Source: Treponema sp. (lineage in GTDB: Bacteria > Spirochaetota > Spirochaetia > Treponematales > Treponemataceae). Taken from it: 64,000 nucleotides of DNA. Numbering within the stretch: position 1 is the stretch's first letter; every line of letters starts with the position of its first letter. Below, piece after piece: positions 10,044 to 19,213 of the stretch. The stretch lies in NCBI GenBank assembly GCA_017550685.1, contig JAFZOJ010000078.1, positions 62,001 to 126,000 of the forward strand. Direction: 5' to 3'. The notes under the pieces were generated by a model. The model worked only from the letters and a program-made list of their open reading frames with translations, was not told the DNA's origin and did no database searches. The position numbers and the translations under genes are program-made.

Positions 10044-11975
10044 ATGGATTTATTTTCTTCACAGCGAATTTCCGAACTTGAAAAACTTATTACAAAATAT
10101 CAGGCCTCTTATTATAACGGCGAAGCAGAAATAAGCGATGCAGAATTTGACGCATTGTGGGATGAATTAAAATCACTGGATCCCGGTAATGCAATCCTTC
10201 AGCGCGTTGGTGCAGACTCAGGCAACTTTGAAAAGGTTCATCACGTAATGCCAATGGGCAGCCAGGAAAAAGCCGCCAACCCAGAGCAGTTTATGGCCTG
10301 GGCCGAAAAACATAAATACGATCAGTATCTTGTAGAATATAAGCTTGACGGTGCTTCTCTGGAGCTTCAGTACGAAAACGGATACCTTGTGCGCGCAGTA
10401 ACACGTGGCGACGGATCAATCGGCGATGACATAACAGCCAATGCCCGCAAAATGAACGGTGTAAATGCAGCTATCTATAAGGACGGAGAGCTTGTTCCTT
10501 TTACAGGTGGTGTGCGCGGCGAAGTTATAATGACCCACGAGGTTCACAAAAAACACTTTAGCGATAAAGCCAACTGCCGTAATGCCGCAAACGGACTTAT
10601 GAAACGCAAGGACGGAAAGGGCAGTGAATACCTTACGCTCATTACCTATGACGCACTTTCTACCGACGGCAAATCATATTTTTCAAATGAACAGGAAAAA
10701 ATCCGCTGGCTTATGGATACAGGCTTTAATGTTGTACGTCTTGTAATCTGCCGCGATGCAGAACGTGTTATTGCTTACCGTGCAAAGGTGATGGAAGAAC
10801 GTGCCGCACTTGAATATGATATTGACGGTCTTGTCGTAAAGGAAAGCCGCATAGATTTTGAAGATGCTTCTCGTGCAAGACCGGACAGGCAGATTGCATT
10901 TAAGTTCAGCCTGGAAGAAGCAGTTACTGTTTTGCGCGAGGTTGAATGGAGTCAGAGCGGTGCCACCTATACACCGGTTGCAATTTTTGATGAGGTTGCA
11001 TTAAACGGAACCAAGGTTAGCCGGGCAAGTCTTGCAAACCCGGATACAATGAGAAAGCTTGGCGTAAAAATAGGCAGTCATGTAGTTGTCGTAAAGCGCG
11101 GAGAAATAATTCCAAAGATAGAAGGTGTGGTAGAAGAAAAGCCAGGCGAACAGGGCCTTGTTTCCGACATCATTTTTCCAGTTGTCTGCGAAACCTGCGG
11201 TACAAAGCTTGTGGACGAAGGCTCCAGACTTTACTGTCCTAACAAGCAGTGTTCAAAGCGTGTTCTTCATCAGCTTTTGAAATTCCAGCAGGTTGTAGAT
11301 ATACGCGATCTTGGCGAAACTTTGATTACACAACTTTTTAAGGACGGCAGGCTCAAGAGCATAAGCGACATTTATTCGCTGCAGGTAGAAGAGCTTGTTC
11401 CTTATTTTTTGAACGAAGAAAGCCAGGAAGCAGAAAAGCGTTCATTAGGTGCCGAAAAAGTATACAAAAGTATACAAGCTCACAAAACAATGAGCCTTCC
11501 TGTGTTCCTTGCTGGCTTTGATATAGAAGGCTTTGGCGAAACTCTTGCCGAAAAGCTTGTAAGTGCCGGCTATAACACACTGGACAAACTGCTTAATGCA
11601 ACCCAGGACCAGATTGCAGACGTATACGGCTTTGCAGATATTATGGCTCATAATATTGTAGAAGGCCTTGCAGAAAATGCTGCAGAAATGAGAACTCTTG
11701 TTCAGGACGGAATAATTACAATTGAATCAACTGCGGGCGGCAAGCTGGAAGGAAAATCCTTCTGTTTTACAGGCGAGCTTGTTACAATGAAAAGACAGGA
11801 TGCAGAACAGCTTGTAAAGCAGAACGGCGGAAGCTGTAAATCTTCGGTTACCAAGGATTTGACTTATCTTGTAACCAACGATACAACCAGTGGTTCAAGC
11901 AAAAATGTAAAGGCTGCAAGTCTTGGCATTCCTGTAATTACCGAAGAACAGTTTTTATCTCTTATAAAAGGCTGA
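10044..11975 (+). CDS. ligA: NAD-dependent DNA ligase
   Basis: LigA seals nicks in duplex DNA using NAD+ during replication and repair. The 643-residue protein contains the adenylation motif VEYKLDGAS with K100 as the predicted nucleophile. An OB-fold region follows, then a zinc site with CETCG and CPNKQC (about residues 390-410), a helix-hairpin-helix segment, and a C-terminal BRCT domain (LEGKSFCFTGELVTMKRQDA, about 570-643). It is slightly shorter than the usual 670 residues. The usual MLSLDN-type segment reads MGSQEK here. GGGAG lies 8 nt before the ATG. Confidence 0.95.
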   Translation: MDLFSSQRISELEKLITKYQASYYNGEAEISDAEFDALWDELKSLDPGNAILQRVGADSGNFEKVHHVMPMGSQEKAANPEQFMAWAEKHKYDQYLVEYKLDGASLELQYENGYLVRAVTRGDGSIGDDITANARKMNGVNAAIYKDGELVPFTGGVRGEVIMTHEVHKKHFSDKANCRNAANGLMKRKDGKGSEYLTLITYDALSTDGKSYFSNEQEKIRWLMDTGFNVVRLVICRDAERVIAYRAKVMEERAALEYDIDGLVVKESRIDFEDASRARPDRQIAFKFSLEEAVTVLREVEWSQSGATYTPVAIFDEVALNGTKVSRASLANPDTMRKLGVKIGSHVVVVKRGEIIPKIEGVVEEKPGEQGLVSDIIFPVVCETCGTKLVDEGSRLYCPNKQCSKRVLHQLLKFQQVVDIRDLGETLITQLFKDGRLKSISDIYSLQVEELVPYFLNEESQEAEKRSLGAEKVYKSIQAHKTMSLPVFLAGFDIEGFGETLAEKLVSAGYNTLDKLLNATQDQIADVYGFADIMAHNIVEGLAENAAEMRTLVQDGIITIESTAGGKLEGKSFCFTGELVTMKRQDAEQLVKQNGGSCKSSVTKDLTYLVTNDTTSGSSKNVKAASLGIPVITEEQFLSLIKG

Positions 11976-11979
11976 TTTT

Positions 11980-12609
11980 ATGAAAAACAGATCTGATCCA
12001 AAAAAAGTAATTACAGATTTTATAGTTTCGCTTTTAAGCTTTGCCGCAATTGTCTATATACTTTTTAATATATATACGCTTTATTCAGTATGGCAGGCAA
12101 GCCGCAGCCTTAATCAGATTCCCCAGCAGGAATTTATAAGGCTCATGGTTTACGGTTCTTCTTCTTCTCCGGACGGCAACACAATAAGCGCATCGTTTTC
12201 AATCGTCGACACAAACGGAAATGAAATTGCAAAAATTGAACGCTCCTGGACCGGGAACTATCTGGCAGTAGAGTTTGCACAGGTAGAATTTGACGGTAAG
12301 GCCTTTTTGTTCCCTACAAGCATTTACGGAAAAGAACGCATAATGCAGACAAACCCTGCGTGGAAAAAGAAAACTTCTCTGGAAAAATTTTATGACGACA
12401 ACAGGCAGTGCCTGCTTTTAGGCTTTGGCTCTACCTTTGACGAACGCCACGAGCTTTATAAGATAGCACGCTTTGCCACAAGAAAAATTCCGGTGCTTTC
12501 GTTTGGAAGAGTTTCAGAATATTCAATGGATTTGTCGTCGTGCAAAATAAACCGCTTTTATTCGATTCAGCGCACGACCGATGGAAACCTTATAGTAGTG
12601 GAATTATAA
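11980..12609 (+). CDS. Small membrane-anchored protein, unknown function
   Basis: The 209-residue protein has one N-terminal hydrophobic segment (FIVSLLSFAAIVYILFNIYT, about residues 13-32) after a basic start, so it is probably anchored with most of the chain outside the cytoplasm. The rest looks beta-rich, with no motif I recognise. It starts 4 nt after the ligA stop and ends 2 nt before the convergent M23 peptidase gene. Function unknown. Confidence 0.65.
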   Translation: MKNRSDPKKVITDFIVSLLSFAAIVYILFNIYTLYSVWQASRSLNQIPQQEFIRLMVYGSSSSPDGNTISASFSIVDTNGNEIAKIERSWTGNYLAVEFAQVEFDGKAFLFPTSIYGKERIMQTNPAWKKKTSLEKFYDDNRQCLLLGFGSTFDERHELYKIARFATRKIPVLSFGRVSEYSMDLSSCKINRFYSIQRTTDGNLIVVEL

Positions 12610-12611
12610 AT

Positions 12612-13598
12612 CTATTCCTGTTCGAACGCAAAATCCTGCAAAAAGAATTCCGGTCTTACAGCACCACCGTTAAGTCTCATTTCCCAGTGAAGATGAGGAC
12701 CGGTAGCAAGACCTGTTGAACCAGACTTACCGATTAAATCTCCCTGCTTTACCATGTCGCCTTCTTTTACGTCCATTTTTGAAAGATGATAGTAAAGGCT
12801 GTAAAGACCAGGAAGGTGTTCTACAACAATGCTCCAGCCGGTAGAGATTCGGTTTTCGGCCATAACAACCTTTCCGTCTGCACAGGCTCTTACTTCGCTG
12901 CCTTCTGGAATACCGTAGTCGTTACCGTTATGCATATCAGAGGATTTTTTTCCGTTTGAGTAGGCATAGGTTCGGCGGTCTCCATACCATGCAGTGTAGC
13001 GGGTAGAGGTAGTAGGACTTGCAAAAGGCTTGAGTGTAAATACATCGCTTGCAAGGCTTGTAAAAAGAATATCATTAAGCTTGTTAATCTGAGCCATTCT
13101 TTCAGGGCTTACGTCAGATTTAATTGCAGTGTTAGCAGCATTAAGTTCAATTACTTCTTCGTTAAAGGTTCTTGATTTGAATACAAGTGGGAGTGTAAAT
13201 TCGCTGGTTTCGTCTTCGCTGTAAGAAAAGGTTACCTTAAGATAGTAGTTACCGTTTTCGAGCCAGGCAGAAACAGGCACACCGCACAAAAGATCTGCAT
13301 AAGTCTGATTGTTTTTCTTTTTTCCAACAGAATAAAAGTTGGATTTTTCAATTACTTTTTTGTCGCGATACAGCTGGAGTGCACCTTTTTTTTCTGTTTC
13401 GGTTTTAGATTTTTTATGATTTTTTGGAGTGGTAATTTCCATGCGGACAAAAATGGCATCGCCCGGAACTAAAACTTCGTTATAGGTAACCGAAAGGTTG
13501 TAATTTTCTGACTGAAAAACTGCGTTCTTTGCAAAGCAGACTGAAAGCTGAACCAAAGCAGCAAAAACAACAATAATTTTTTTTACGGTTTTATTCAT
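12612..13598 (-). CDS. Exported M23-family (LytM-type) metallopeptidase
   Basis: The 328-residue protein has a signal peptide (MNKTVKKIIVVFAALVQLSV, then CFAKNA), a beta-sandwich-like middle part, and a C-terminal M23 domain. The zinc-ligand motifs are HNGNDYG (about 223-229) and HLHWE (about 302-306), with the intervening H of YYHLSK. These proteins cleave peptidoglycan cross-bridges, or activate amidases when degenerate; the metal ligands look intact here. The start codon overlaps the recJ stop as ATGA, so the gene is the last in the recO-recJ unit. Confidence 0.9.
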   Translation of the reverse strand: MNKTVKKIIVVFAALVQLSVCFAKNAVFQSENYNLSVTYNEVLVPGDAIFVRMEITTPKNHKKSKTETEKKGALQLYRDKKVIEKSNFYSVGKKKNNQTYADLLCGVPVSAWLENGNYYLKVTFSYSEDETSEFTLPLVFKSRTFNEEVIELNAANTAIKSDVSPERMAQINKLNDILFTSLASDVFTLKPFASPTTSTRYTAWYGDRRTYAYSNGKKSSDMHNGNDYGIPEGSEVRACADGKVVMAENRISTGWSIVVEHLPGLYSLYYHLSKMDVKEGDMVKQGDLIGKSGSTGLATGPHLHWEMRLNGGAVRPEFFLQDFAFEQE

Positions 13599-15778
13599 GG
13601 TTTCCTCACTTCTTTTATTCGTAATTGTGGAGTTGAATTTCCATTAAAATAATTTCTTACAATAGTATACAAGATATCGTAGCTTTGACCTACTGTAATA
13701 TCCCTGCCAAGACGTTCTGCCTGCCCAAAGAACATTCCCGGAAACTTGTATTTGCCAAATTCAAAAACAAGCTTGAGGGACAAAGGTTCTTTTTTGCCCT
13801 GAATCATGGCATCAACAACCTTTACGTTTCTGGTTGCAAGCAAAAGCTCCTGATTTTCTGCTCCAAACGGCTCCATCTTATCAAGTATATCAAAGGTCTG
13901 CGGAGTAAGATACTCAGGAGGTATCTCTGCATCTATATTAATATCGAGATTTTCTTCCTCCAAGTTTATAGAAGGAAGTATTTCTTTTATTTTTTTATTG
14001 AAAAGTTCAAGATTGGTTTGAGCAAAGCTAAAGCCGGCAGCCGCATTGTGACCGCCGTAATTAATGAAGAAGTCTCCAAAAGCGGCAAGGAAGGAAGTTG
14101 TTATAAGCCCGCGGCAGCTTCGCATGGAGCCCTTGTATACATCATCACATTTAGTAACTATGATTGAGGGAAGATTGTGCTCCTGCATAAGACGGCTTGC
14201 AATGTTACCGGTAATGCCTGCGTGAAGCTCTTCGTTTACAATAACACAAAGCTTGCTGTTGTTTTCCTGAATGCTTGTTGTAACGCTGTCTTTGATTTTG
14301 TACATGCCCTGGTTTACAAGGTTTTTGCGTTGTTCATTGAGCTCATAGATTTTTTTTGCAAGCTTGTTTCGTTCAAGCGGAGATTCAGAAATCAAAAGCG
14401 AAAGCGCCAGGTCTGCCTGACCAAGTCTGCCGGCTGCATTAAGGGCAGGGGTAACTGTCCAGGATAAGTCTGTAGAAGTGATGGCAGGAACGCTTATTTT
14501 TAATTCGGTGAATAATTCTGCAAGACCTGTGCGCGGTCCGTTTTTCTTGATTGAAGCAATGCCGTTTTTTACAAGGATTCGATTTTCGTCTTTTAAAGGC
14601 ATAATGTCTGCAATGGCGGCAAGGGCAGTAAGCTGCAGGTCCTTCTGCTGGTTTTCTGCGGCTCCCTTGTTTTGTGAATCAATCAGTTTTTTGCAGTAAG
14701 TTACATAAAGATTAAAAAGTGAATCAAGCACGGTTGTCTGCTCTTCACTGTATTTTGCGATTGTAGAAATTGAATGAACCTGTGCCGAAGTTTTTCCGCG
14801 GAGAGAAGGAATGACCTTTATAATTTCGCTTTGTAAATCATAAATGCTGAATTCAATTCCACTGCCAAAAATCTGAGCCAGAAGTGTTTTGGTTTGAGCC
14901 GCATTCCAGGCATAAATTACCTGTCCCTGCAAAAAGTACGGAAGCTTAAGATCATAAATCGAAGTCTTTCCCGGAACAATAGTCTCGCATAGTTCCTTAA
15001 CCTTAACCAGATTTCTGATCTTAACACAAGAGATTTTTATCTCATCTGGGTTCGCTGTATTCGACGGGGTCGCTGAGGCTCTCGAAGCGCCACCCAAGCT
15101 TTCATTCCCTTCAACTTCCATAATACATATTTCAGAATTATAAAAATCAGAATGCGAAAACCTGAGTGCACTTACAAGCTTGTAAGCAACAGCTGCACCG
15201 GAAATGTCTTTAAAAGGATAACCCGAATCTTCAATCTTAGGGTCAATAATTACAACTGCAGGTGGCAGCTCAGCCGGAGCATTATGATGATCTGTTACGA
15301 TAACATCTATGCCAAGACTTACTGCATAATCAATTTCTTCCAGGTTGGAAATACCGCAGTCGACGGTGATAATAAGAGTGCCTTCTTCTGCTGCAAATTC
15401 ATCTATGGCTCTTTTGGAAAGTCCGTAGGCTTCGTTTTCAAGAGGGAGCCGGCAGCGTACGTCAATGCCGCGGGCTTTAAGGTAATCGTAAAGAATTGTG
15501 GTACTGGTAATTCCGTCAACGTCACGGTCGCCAAAGATAAGGATTTTTTCTCCTTCTTCTTCTGCCTGATTTATGCGTTCAACGGCATCTTCCATGGAAT
15601 TGAATAAAAACGGATTGTGTTCAAACCTAAGGTCGTCTTCCAGAAAATAAAGAATGTCTTTTCCCTGAGTAATCCCGCGCCGTACAAAAATTGATGCAAG
15701 GATTTGATCCATGCCATATTTTGTACATAAAGGTTCTACCTGCTGCTTCGTTACAGCACTTTTTATCCAGTTATTCAA
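13595..15778 (-). CDS. recJ: Single-stranded-DNA-specific exonuclease RecJ with an internal repeat-encoded insert
   Basis: RecJ degrades single-stranded DNA 5'-3' in recombination and repair. The DHH-family motifs are FGDRDVDGITST (usually DYDADG), VDCG and VTDHHNAP, with the DHHA1 region NYGGHNAAAGFSF near the C-terminus. I chose the TTG at 15778 (LNNWIKSAVTKQQ) because the frame upstream, back to 15823, lies inside a palindromic repeat and adds 15 atypical residues; GGGTGGGA precedes it. About 225 residues in, a Ser/Ala/Pro-rich stretch (SLGGASRASATPSNTANP) is encoded by a repeat at 15048-15095 and sits between conserved blocks, probably in a surface loop. recO is just upstream. Confidence 0.9.
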   Translation of the reverse strand: MNNWIKSAVTKQQVEPLCTKYGMDQILASIFVRRGITQGKDILYFLEDDLRFEHNPFLFNSMEDAVERINQAEEEGEKILIFGDRDVDGITSTTILYDYLKARGIDVRCRLPLENEAYGLSKRAIDEFAAEEGTLIITVDCGISNLEEIDYAVSLGIDVIVTDHHNAPAELPPAVVIIDPKIEDSGYPFKDISGAAVAYKLVSALRFSHSDFYNSEICIMEVEGNESLGGASRASATPSNTANPDEIKISCVKIRNLVKVKELCETIVPGKTSIYDLKLPYFLQGQVIYAWNAAQTKTLLAQIFGSGIEFSIYDLQSEIIKVIPSLRGKTSAQVHSISTIAKYSEEQTTVLDSLFNLYVTYCKKLIDSQNKGAAENQQKDLQLTALAAIADIMPLKDENRILVKNGIASIKKNGPRTGLAELFTELKISVPAITSTDLSWTVTPALNAAGRLGQADLALSLLISESPLERNKLAKKIYELNEQRKNLVNQGMYKIKDSVTTSIQENNSKLCVIVNEELHAGITGNIASRLMQEHNLPSIIVTKCDDVYKGSMRSCRGLITTSFLAAFGDFFINYGGHNAAAGFSFAQTNLELFNKKIKEILPSINLEEENLDINIDAEIPPEYLTPQTFDILDKMEPFGAENQELLLATRNVKVVDAMIQGKKEPLSLKLVFEFGKYKFPGMFFGQAERLGRDITVGQSYDILYTIVRNYFNGNSTPQLRIKEVRKP
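15048..15095 (+). repeat. CCCTTCGA-type palindromic repeat inside recJ, compensated stem
   Basis: In the recJ direction the copy reads GGCGCTTCGAGAGCCTCAGC then GACC. The family stem CCCT/AGGG is CGCT/AGCG here, so both sides changed together while the loop TCGAGAGCCTC stayed. It adds about 16 codons without breaking the frame. Confidence 0.75.
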
Positions 15779-15799
15779 AATGTCCCACCCATATGTTTT

Positions 15800-15864
15800 G
15801 AGATGCTGAAACAAGTTCAGCATGACGATTACATAGTGTCATTCCGAACTTGTTTCGGAATCTC
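15800..15864. repeat. Paired pentaloop hairpins between recJ and recO
   Basis: Two hairpins face each other: ATGCTGAA-ACAAG-TTCAGCAT (15803-15823) and ATTCCGAA-CTTGT-TTCGGAAT (15841-15861). Loops are reverse complements of one another but the stems differ. They are joined by GAC...GTC. The right end directly touches the recO stop codon (15865-15867). Confidence 0.85.
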
Positions 15865-16602
15865 TTATAATATCCCAGTTCCTGTTTTAATCGTGTTGAG
15901 CTCGGTTTCCAGGCTTTTTTCCAGAAGGAAAAATACAAATTGCTTTATTTCTTCATAAACCGCCTTGTCCACAGGAATTTTACGAACCTCGGACGGCGGT
16001 AAAGCAGAAACAGCAGCCAGATATGTGACTGCCTGATTTTTTACAGGAATAAAATGTGTTGATTGTTCATCCCGCTCCCACGTAAAACAATTATCTATTA
16101 CATTATAATACGAAATTGCCCGTGTTGCAAATGCCTGAGCCTCACTTGTATCAGGTCTTGTTCCCATAAGCTCAAGAAAACGCCACAAAAAACGGATGAG
16201 TCCGAGTCGGGATTGTTCTTCGTCGCAAAGCTCCATGCCGTCCATAAAACCCTGAATAAGTGTAAAACAATGCTCAGGACTTCCTGCACAGCGGGTTTTT
16301 ATTGCAAGCTCAGCGGCGAGGGAGGCAGCATACTGCTTGAACAGGTTCTGCCCAAAACTAGTGTGATAGTTTGTCACTTCCATGTCGCTTATCTTAGTCT
16401 GCTTTTTTTCAGGATTTTCGTAAAGCCAGATTTTTCCCGAATGCCACAGAGCAACAAGTGACTTAAGCTTGGATTTGGGACCGCCGTAGAGAGTAGCATA
16501 AATAATACCCTTATCCGGCGTGAGCAGCGTTACAGTGCTGTTATTTTCTCCCGCCGGCTTAAGGTTGAGGACAATGGCTTTTGTGTAGTAAGAACGCTGC
16601 AT
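15865..16602 (-). CDS. recO: DNA repair protein RecO
   Basis: RecO, with RecR, loads RecA onto SSB-coated single-stranded DNA. The 245-residue protein has the N-terminal OB-fold signature (YYTKAIVLNLKPAGENNSTV, then LLTPDKGIIYATLYGGPKSK) and a helical C-terminal half. I see no CxxC-type zinc cluster. It is followed by recJ, so two recombination functions share a transcript. A CATAAT box lies 5 nt before the ATG and no Shine-Dalgarno sequence is visible, so the mRNA may be leaderless; its -35 region is poor. Confidence 0.85.
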   Translation of the reverse strand: MQRSYYTKAIVLNLKPAGENNSTVTLLTPDKGIIYATLYGGPKSKLKSLVALWHSGKIWLYENPEKKQTKISDMEVTNYHTSFGQNLFKQYAASLAAELAIKTRCAGSPEHCFTLIQGFMDGMELCDEEQSRLGLIRFLWRFLELMGTRPDTSEAQAFATRAISYYNVIDNCFTWERDEQSTHFIPVKNQAVTYLAAVSALPPSEVRKIPVDKAVYEEIKQFVFFLLEKSLETELNTIKTGTGIL

Positions 16603-16612
16603 TTTATATTAT

Positions 16613-16694
16613 GGCCCTTCGAGAGCCTCAGGGACCACATGCTTCCAGGGTCCATGAACTAACATTACGGGGTCCCTGAGCCTGTCGAAGGGGC
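16613..16694. repeat. Intergenic pair of CCCTTCGA-type repeats facing each other
   Basis: GGCCCTTCGAGAGCCTCAGG (from 16613) and its inverted partner GTCCCTGAGCCTGTCGAAGG (ending near 16692) flank about 35 bp of spacer. Together they form a large imperfect palindrome between the araD end and the recO start. This is the only copy of the family that is clearly outside coding sequence in the window. Confidence 0.85.
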
Positions 16695-16702
16695 AAATGT
16701 TT

Positions 16703-17419
16703 TTACTTACCCTGACCGTAATAGGCATTAGGGCCGTGTTTACGCATATAATGCTTATTAACAATATAGTCCGGCAGCGGTGTTGCGTCCGGATTAAGTG
16801 CAAGGGTGTTGAGTGCCATCTTGCAGATTTCTTCCAGAACGGTTCCATTGTAAACTGCCTTTTCTGCAGTTTTACCCCAGGCAAAAGGTCCGTGTCCGCC
16901 GCAAAGCACCATGTTTATTTCGCTTGGATTAAGTCCAAGTTCTGCAAAGTGTTTTACGATGAGAAGGCCTGTTTCCTTTTCGTAGTCTGATTCAACTGCT
17001 TCTTTGCTAAGATATGGTGTGCACGGAATAGACTTCTGGATATGGTCTGCATGAGTAGTTCCAAAAAGAGGTACGCTTTTTACAGCCTGAGCCCAGCTTA
17101 CTGCAAAGGTTGAGTGAGTGTGTATGATTCCGCCGACTTCTGCACCCTTGTTTACTGCAAATTCCTTGTAAAGGACTGCGTGGGTAGGGGTGTCGCTGGA
17201 AGGATTCATGCTTCCGTCTACTTTTTTGCCGTCAAGGTCAATGATTACCATGCTTTCAGGTGTAAGCTCCGGATAAGGAACTCCACTAGGCTTGATTGCA
17301 AAAACGCCCTTGTCCTTGTCAAAGGCACTGACGTTTCCCCATGTATAGAGAGCCAGATGGTTCTCCGGGATTTTCATATTGGCTTCGTAAGCCTGTTGTC
17401 TTATTGTTTCGTATGTCAT
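16703..17419 (-). CDS. araD: L-ribulose-5-phosphate 4-epimerase (class II aldolase family)
   Basis: The enzyme interconverts L-ribulose 5-phosphate and D-xylulose 5-phosphate, feeding pentoses into the pentose phosphate pathway. The 238-residue protein shows TWGNVSAFD (substrate loop), KPSGVPYPEL, the zinc site IHTHSTFAVSWAQA, GTTHADH, and the late histidine of GGHGPFAWG. Length fits AraD, UlaF and SgbE (about 230), which sequence alone cannot separate. Pairing with a pentulose kinase supports L-arabinose or a related L-ribulose route; no isomerase lies in the window. AAGGAATAAAT before the ATG supplies the ribosome-binding site. Confidence 0.88.
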   Translation of the reverse strand: MTYETIRQQAYEANMKIPENHLALYTWGNVSAFDKDKGVFAIKPSGVPYPELTPESMVIIDLDGKKVDGSMNPSSDTPTHAVLYKEFAVNKGAEVGGIIHTHSTFAVSWAQAVKSVPLFGTTHADHIQKSIPCTPYLSKEAVESDYEKETGLLIVKHFAELGLNPSEINMVLCGGHGPFAWGKTAEKAVYNGTVLEEICKMALNTLALNPDATPLPDYIVNKHYMRKHGPNAYYGQGK

Positions 17420-17437
17420 ATTTATTCCTTTTGGTAT

Positions 17438-17522
17438 GAGATTCCCGGGTCAAGCCCGGGAAAGACATGTCATTGTCAGACATGACGCCTGTATGTCATT
17501 GTCGGGCTTGACCCGACAATCT
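17438..17522. repeat. Paired pentaloop hairpins between araB and araD
   Basis: The hairpins are TTCCCGGG-TCAAG-CCCGGGAA (from 17442) and ATTGTCGGG-CTTGA-CCCGACAAT (to 17520), separated by AGACATGTCA and a TGTCAT-containing spacer. The loops are complementary and constant; the stems differ. The araB stop codon (17524-17526) lies one base beyond the right end. The element sits in the araB-araD spacer and could lower araD expression. Confidence 0.85.
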
Positions 17523-17523
17523 T

Positions 17524-19122
17524 TTATAATGATTCAACTGCCGCCTTCTCAATGCTCAATCCTTTCATATATCTATCAAAATAAATATTGAATGATTCAA
17601 CCAGTTCTGCTTCCGGAGCCGATGTTGTCTTTTTGCAGGTTCCGAATACTTCGCTGTTAAGGAAGTCAGGAAGAACTTTGCCCTTACTGTCTGCACTGTA
17701 TGCTGCAAGAAGAGCCATGCCCCATGGACCACCTTCGCCGGCAGTTTCCATAGCACTTACGCTTGTTTTCATTGCGGCTGCCATGTATTTAAGACCTGCT
17801 TCTGTCTTAAAGTATCCGCCGGCACCTGTCATACTCTCTACAGGTACTTTTTCCTTATCATAAAGAATATCCATACCTGCACGCAAAGCACCAAGAGAGG
17901 CAAACATCTGAACGCGCATAAAGTTTGCAATGTTGAACTTAGCATTTTCGGCACGAACAAAAAGAGGGCGTCCGCTTGTAAAACCTGTGATTGTTTCACC
18001 GGAAAGGTAGTTGTAAGCAAGAAGGCCTCCGCAATCTTTATCTGCTTCAAGTGACTTGTTGATCAAATCATCAAAGAACTTACCAATTTTTGGAATATCA
18101 TTACCGCACATAGTCTGGGCAACTTCATAGAAAAGGTCCATCCAGTAGTTGTGCTCGCCAGTACAGTTGTTACAGTGAACCATAGCAACAGGGTAGCCGT
18201 CCGGAGTAGTAACAATATCAATAATGCCAGGGTAAACGTTAGCAAGGTCTTTTTCCAATACAACCATACTGAATACAGAAGTTCCGGCACTGATGTTACC
18301 GGTCTTTGCCTTTACGCTGTTTGTAGCGGCCATACCAGTTCCTGCGTCTCCTTCAGGAGGACAGAATGGAATGCCAGCAGCAAGGTCTCCGCTTGGGTCA
18401 AGGAACTTAGCGCCTTCTGCGGTCAAAGTGCCGGCAGCTTCACCAGCCATCAAAACCTTAGGGAATACTTCGTTGATTTTGAAGTTGTATTTAGAAACTT
18501 CAGGCAAGGCTTCAAACTTAGCAATATATTCAGCATTATAATCTGCCTTTGAACCGTTGAGCTTTACAGGGAACATACCGCTGGCATCACCAACGCCGAT
18601 TACCTTCTGACCTGTTAGCATGTAATGAATATAGGCCGCAAGTGTATAAACGTTCTTAATCTGTGGAACGTGCGGCTCATTCTTAAGAATTGCCTGATAA
18701 AAATGGCTGATAGACCATCGCTCAGGAACAGGGAAGTTGAACAACTCAGAAAGCTTGAGCGAAGCTTCACCTGTAATAGTGTTACGCCATGTTCTGAAAG
18801 GAACTAAAAGCTTTTCGTCCTTATCAAAAGCAAGGTAACCGTGCATCATGGCAGAAATACCACCGGCGCGGAACTTTGTAAGCTTAATTCCATATTTTTC
18901 CTGTACGTCTTTTTTAAGCTCAGCGTAACAGGTCTGGAGTCCTTCGTGAATTTGTGTAAGAGGGTATGTCCAGATGCCGTTTTCAAGGGAGTTTTCCCAG
19001 GTATAAGAACCACCGGCAATCGGTTCGTATTTTTCGTTAATCAACACAGCCTTAATACGTGTTGATCCAAATTCAATACCTAAAACAGCCTGTCCGGCCG
19101 CAATCAAATCTTTATTTTCCAT
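17524..19122 (-). CDS. araB: FGGY-family pentulose kinase, probably L-ribulokinase
   Basis: FGGY kinases phosphorylate ketopentoses with ATP. The 532-residue protein has the N-terminal phosphate-binding motif LGIEFGSTRIKAVLI, PEGDAGTGMAATNS near residues 262-275, ISAGTSVFSMV (ATP-binding lobe), and the C-terminal signature TGAGGYFKTEAG. It lies just upstream of the 4-epimerase, which makes L-ribulose the likely substrate, but xylulokinase activity cannot be excluded. Its start has AAAGGA 9 nt upstream. Upstream lies a promoter and a tandem hairpin array that may be involved in control. Confidence 0.82.
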   Translation of the reverse strand: MENKDLIAAGQAVLGIEFGSTRIKAVLINEKYEPIAGGSYTWENSLENGIWTYPLTQIHEGLQTCYAELKKDVQEKYGIKLTKFRAGGISAMMHGYLAFDKDEKLLVPFRTWRNTITGEASLKLSELFNFPVPERWSISHFYQAILKNEPHVPQIKNVYTLAAYIHYMLTGQKVIGVGDASGMFPVKLNGSKADYNAEYIAKFEALPEVSKYNFKINEVFPKVLMAGEAAGTLTAEGAKFLDPSGDLAAGIPFCPPEGDAGTGMAATNSVKAKTGNISAGTSVFSMVVLEKDLANVYPGIIDIVTTPDGYPVAMVHCNNCTGEHNYWMDLFYEVAQTMCGNDIPKIGKFFDDLINKSLEADKDCGGLLAYNYLSGETITGFTSGRPLFVRAENAKFNIANFMRVQMFASLGALRAGMDILYDKEKVPVESMTGAGGYFKTEAGLKYMAAAMKTSVSAMETAGEGGPWGMALLAAYSADSKGKVLPDFLNSEVFGTCKKTTSAPEAELVESFNIYFDRYMKGLSIEKAAVESL

Positions 19123-19142
19123 TTTGTTAATCCTTTTACTAT

Positions 19143-19170
19143 ATTATAACGCAAAAACGAGGAAAATAAA
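19143..19170 (-). promoter_or_regulatory. Promoter for araB-araD
   Basis: TTTATT (19170-19165), 16 bp and a perfect TATAAT (19148-19143) lie 20 nt before the araB start. The hairpin array begins about 45 bp further upstream. Confidence 0.5.
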
Positions 19171-19213
19171 TAGAAAATATTATTTAAAAAGTAGGAAATT
19201 TTTCTATATATTA

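Noticed and set aside
15779..15823. Longer RecJ N-terminus from the ATG at 15823
   Set aside because: The added codons lie within the palindromic hairpin repeat and do not resemble RecJ.
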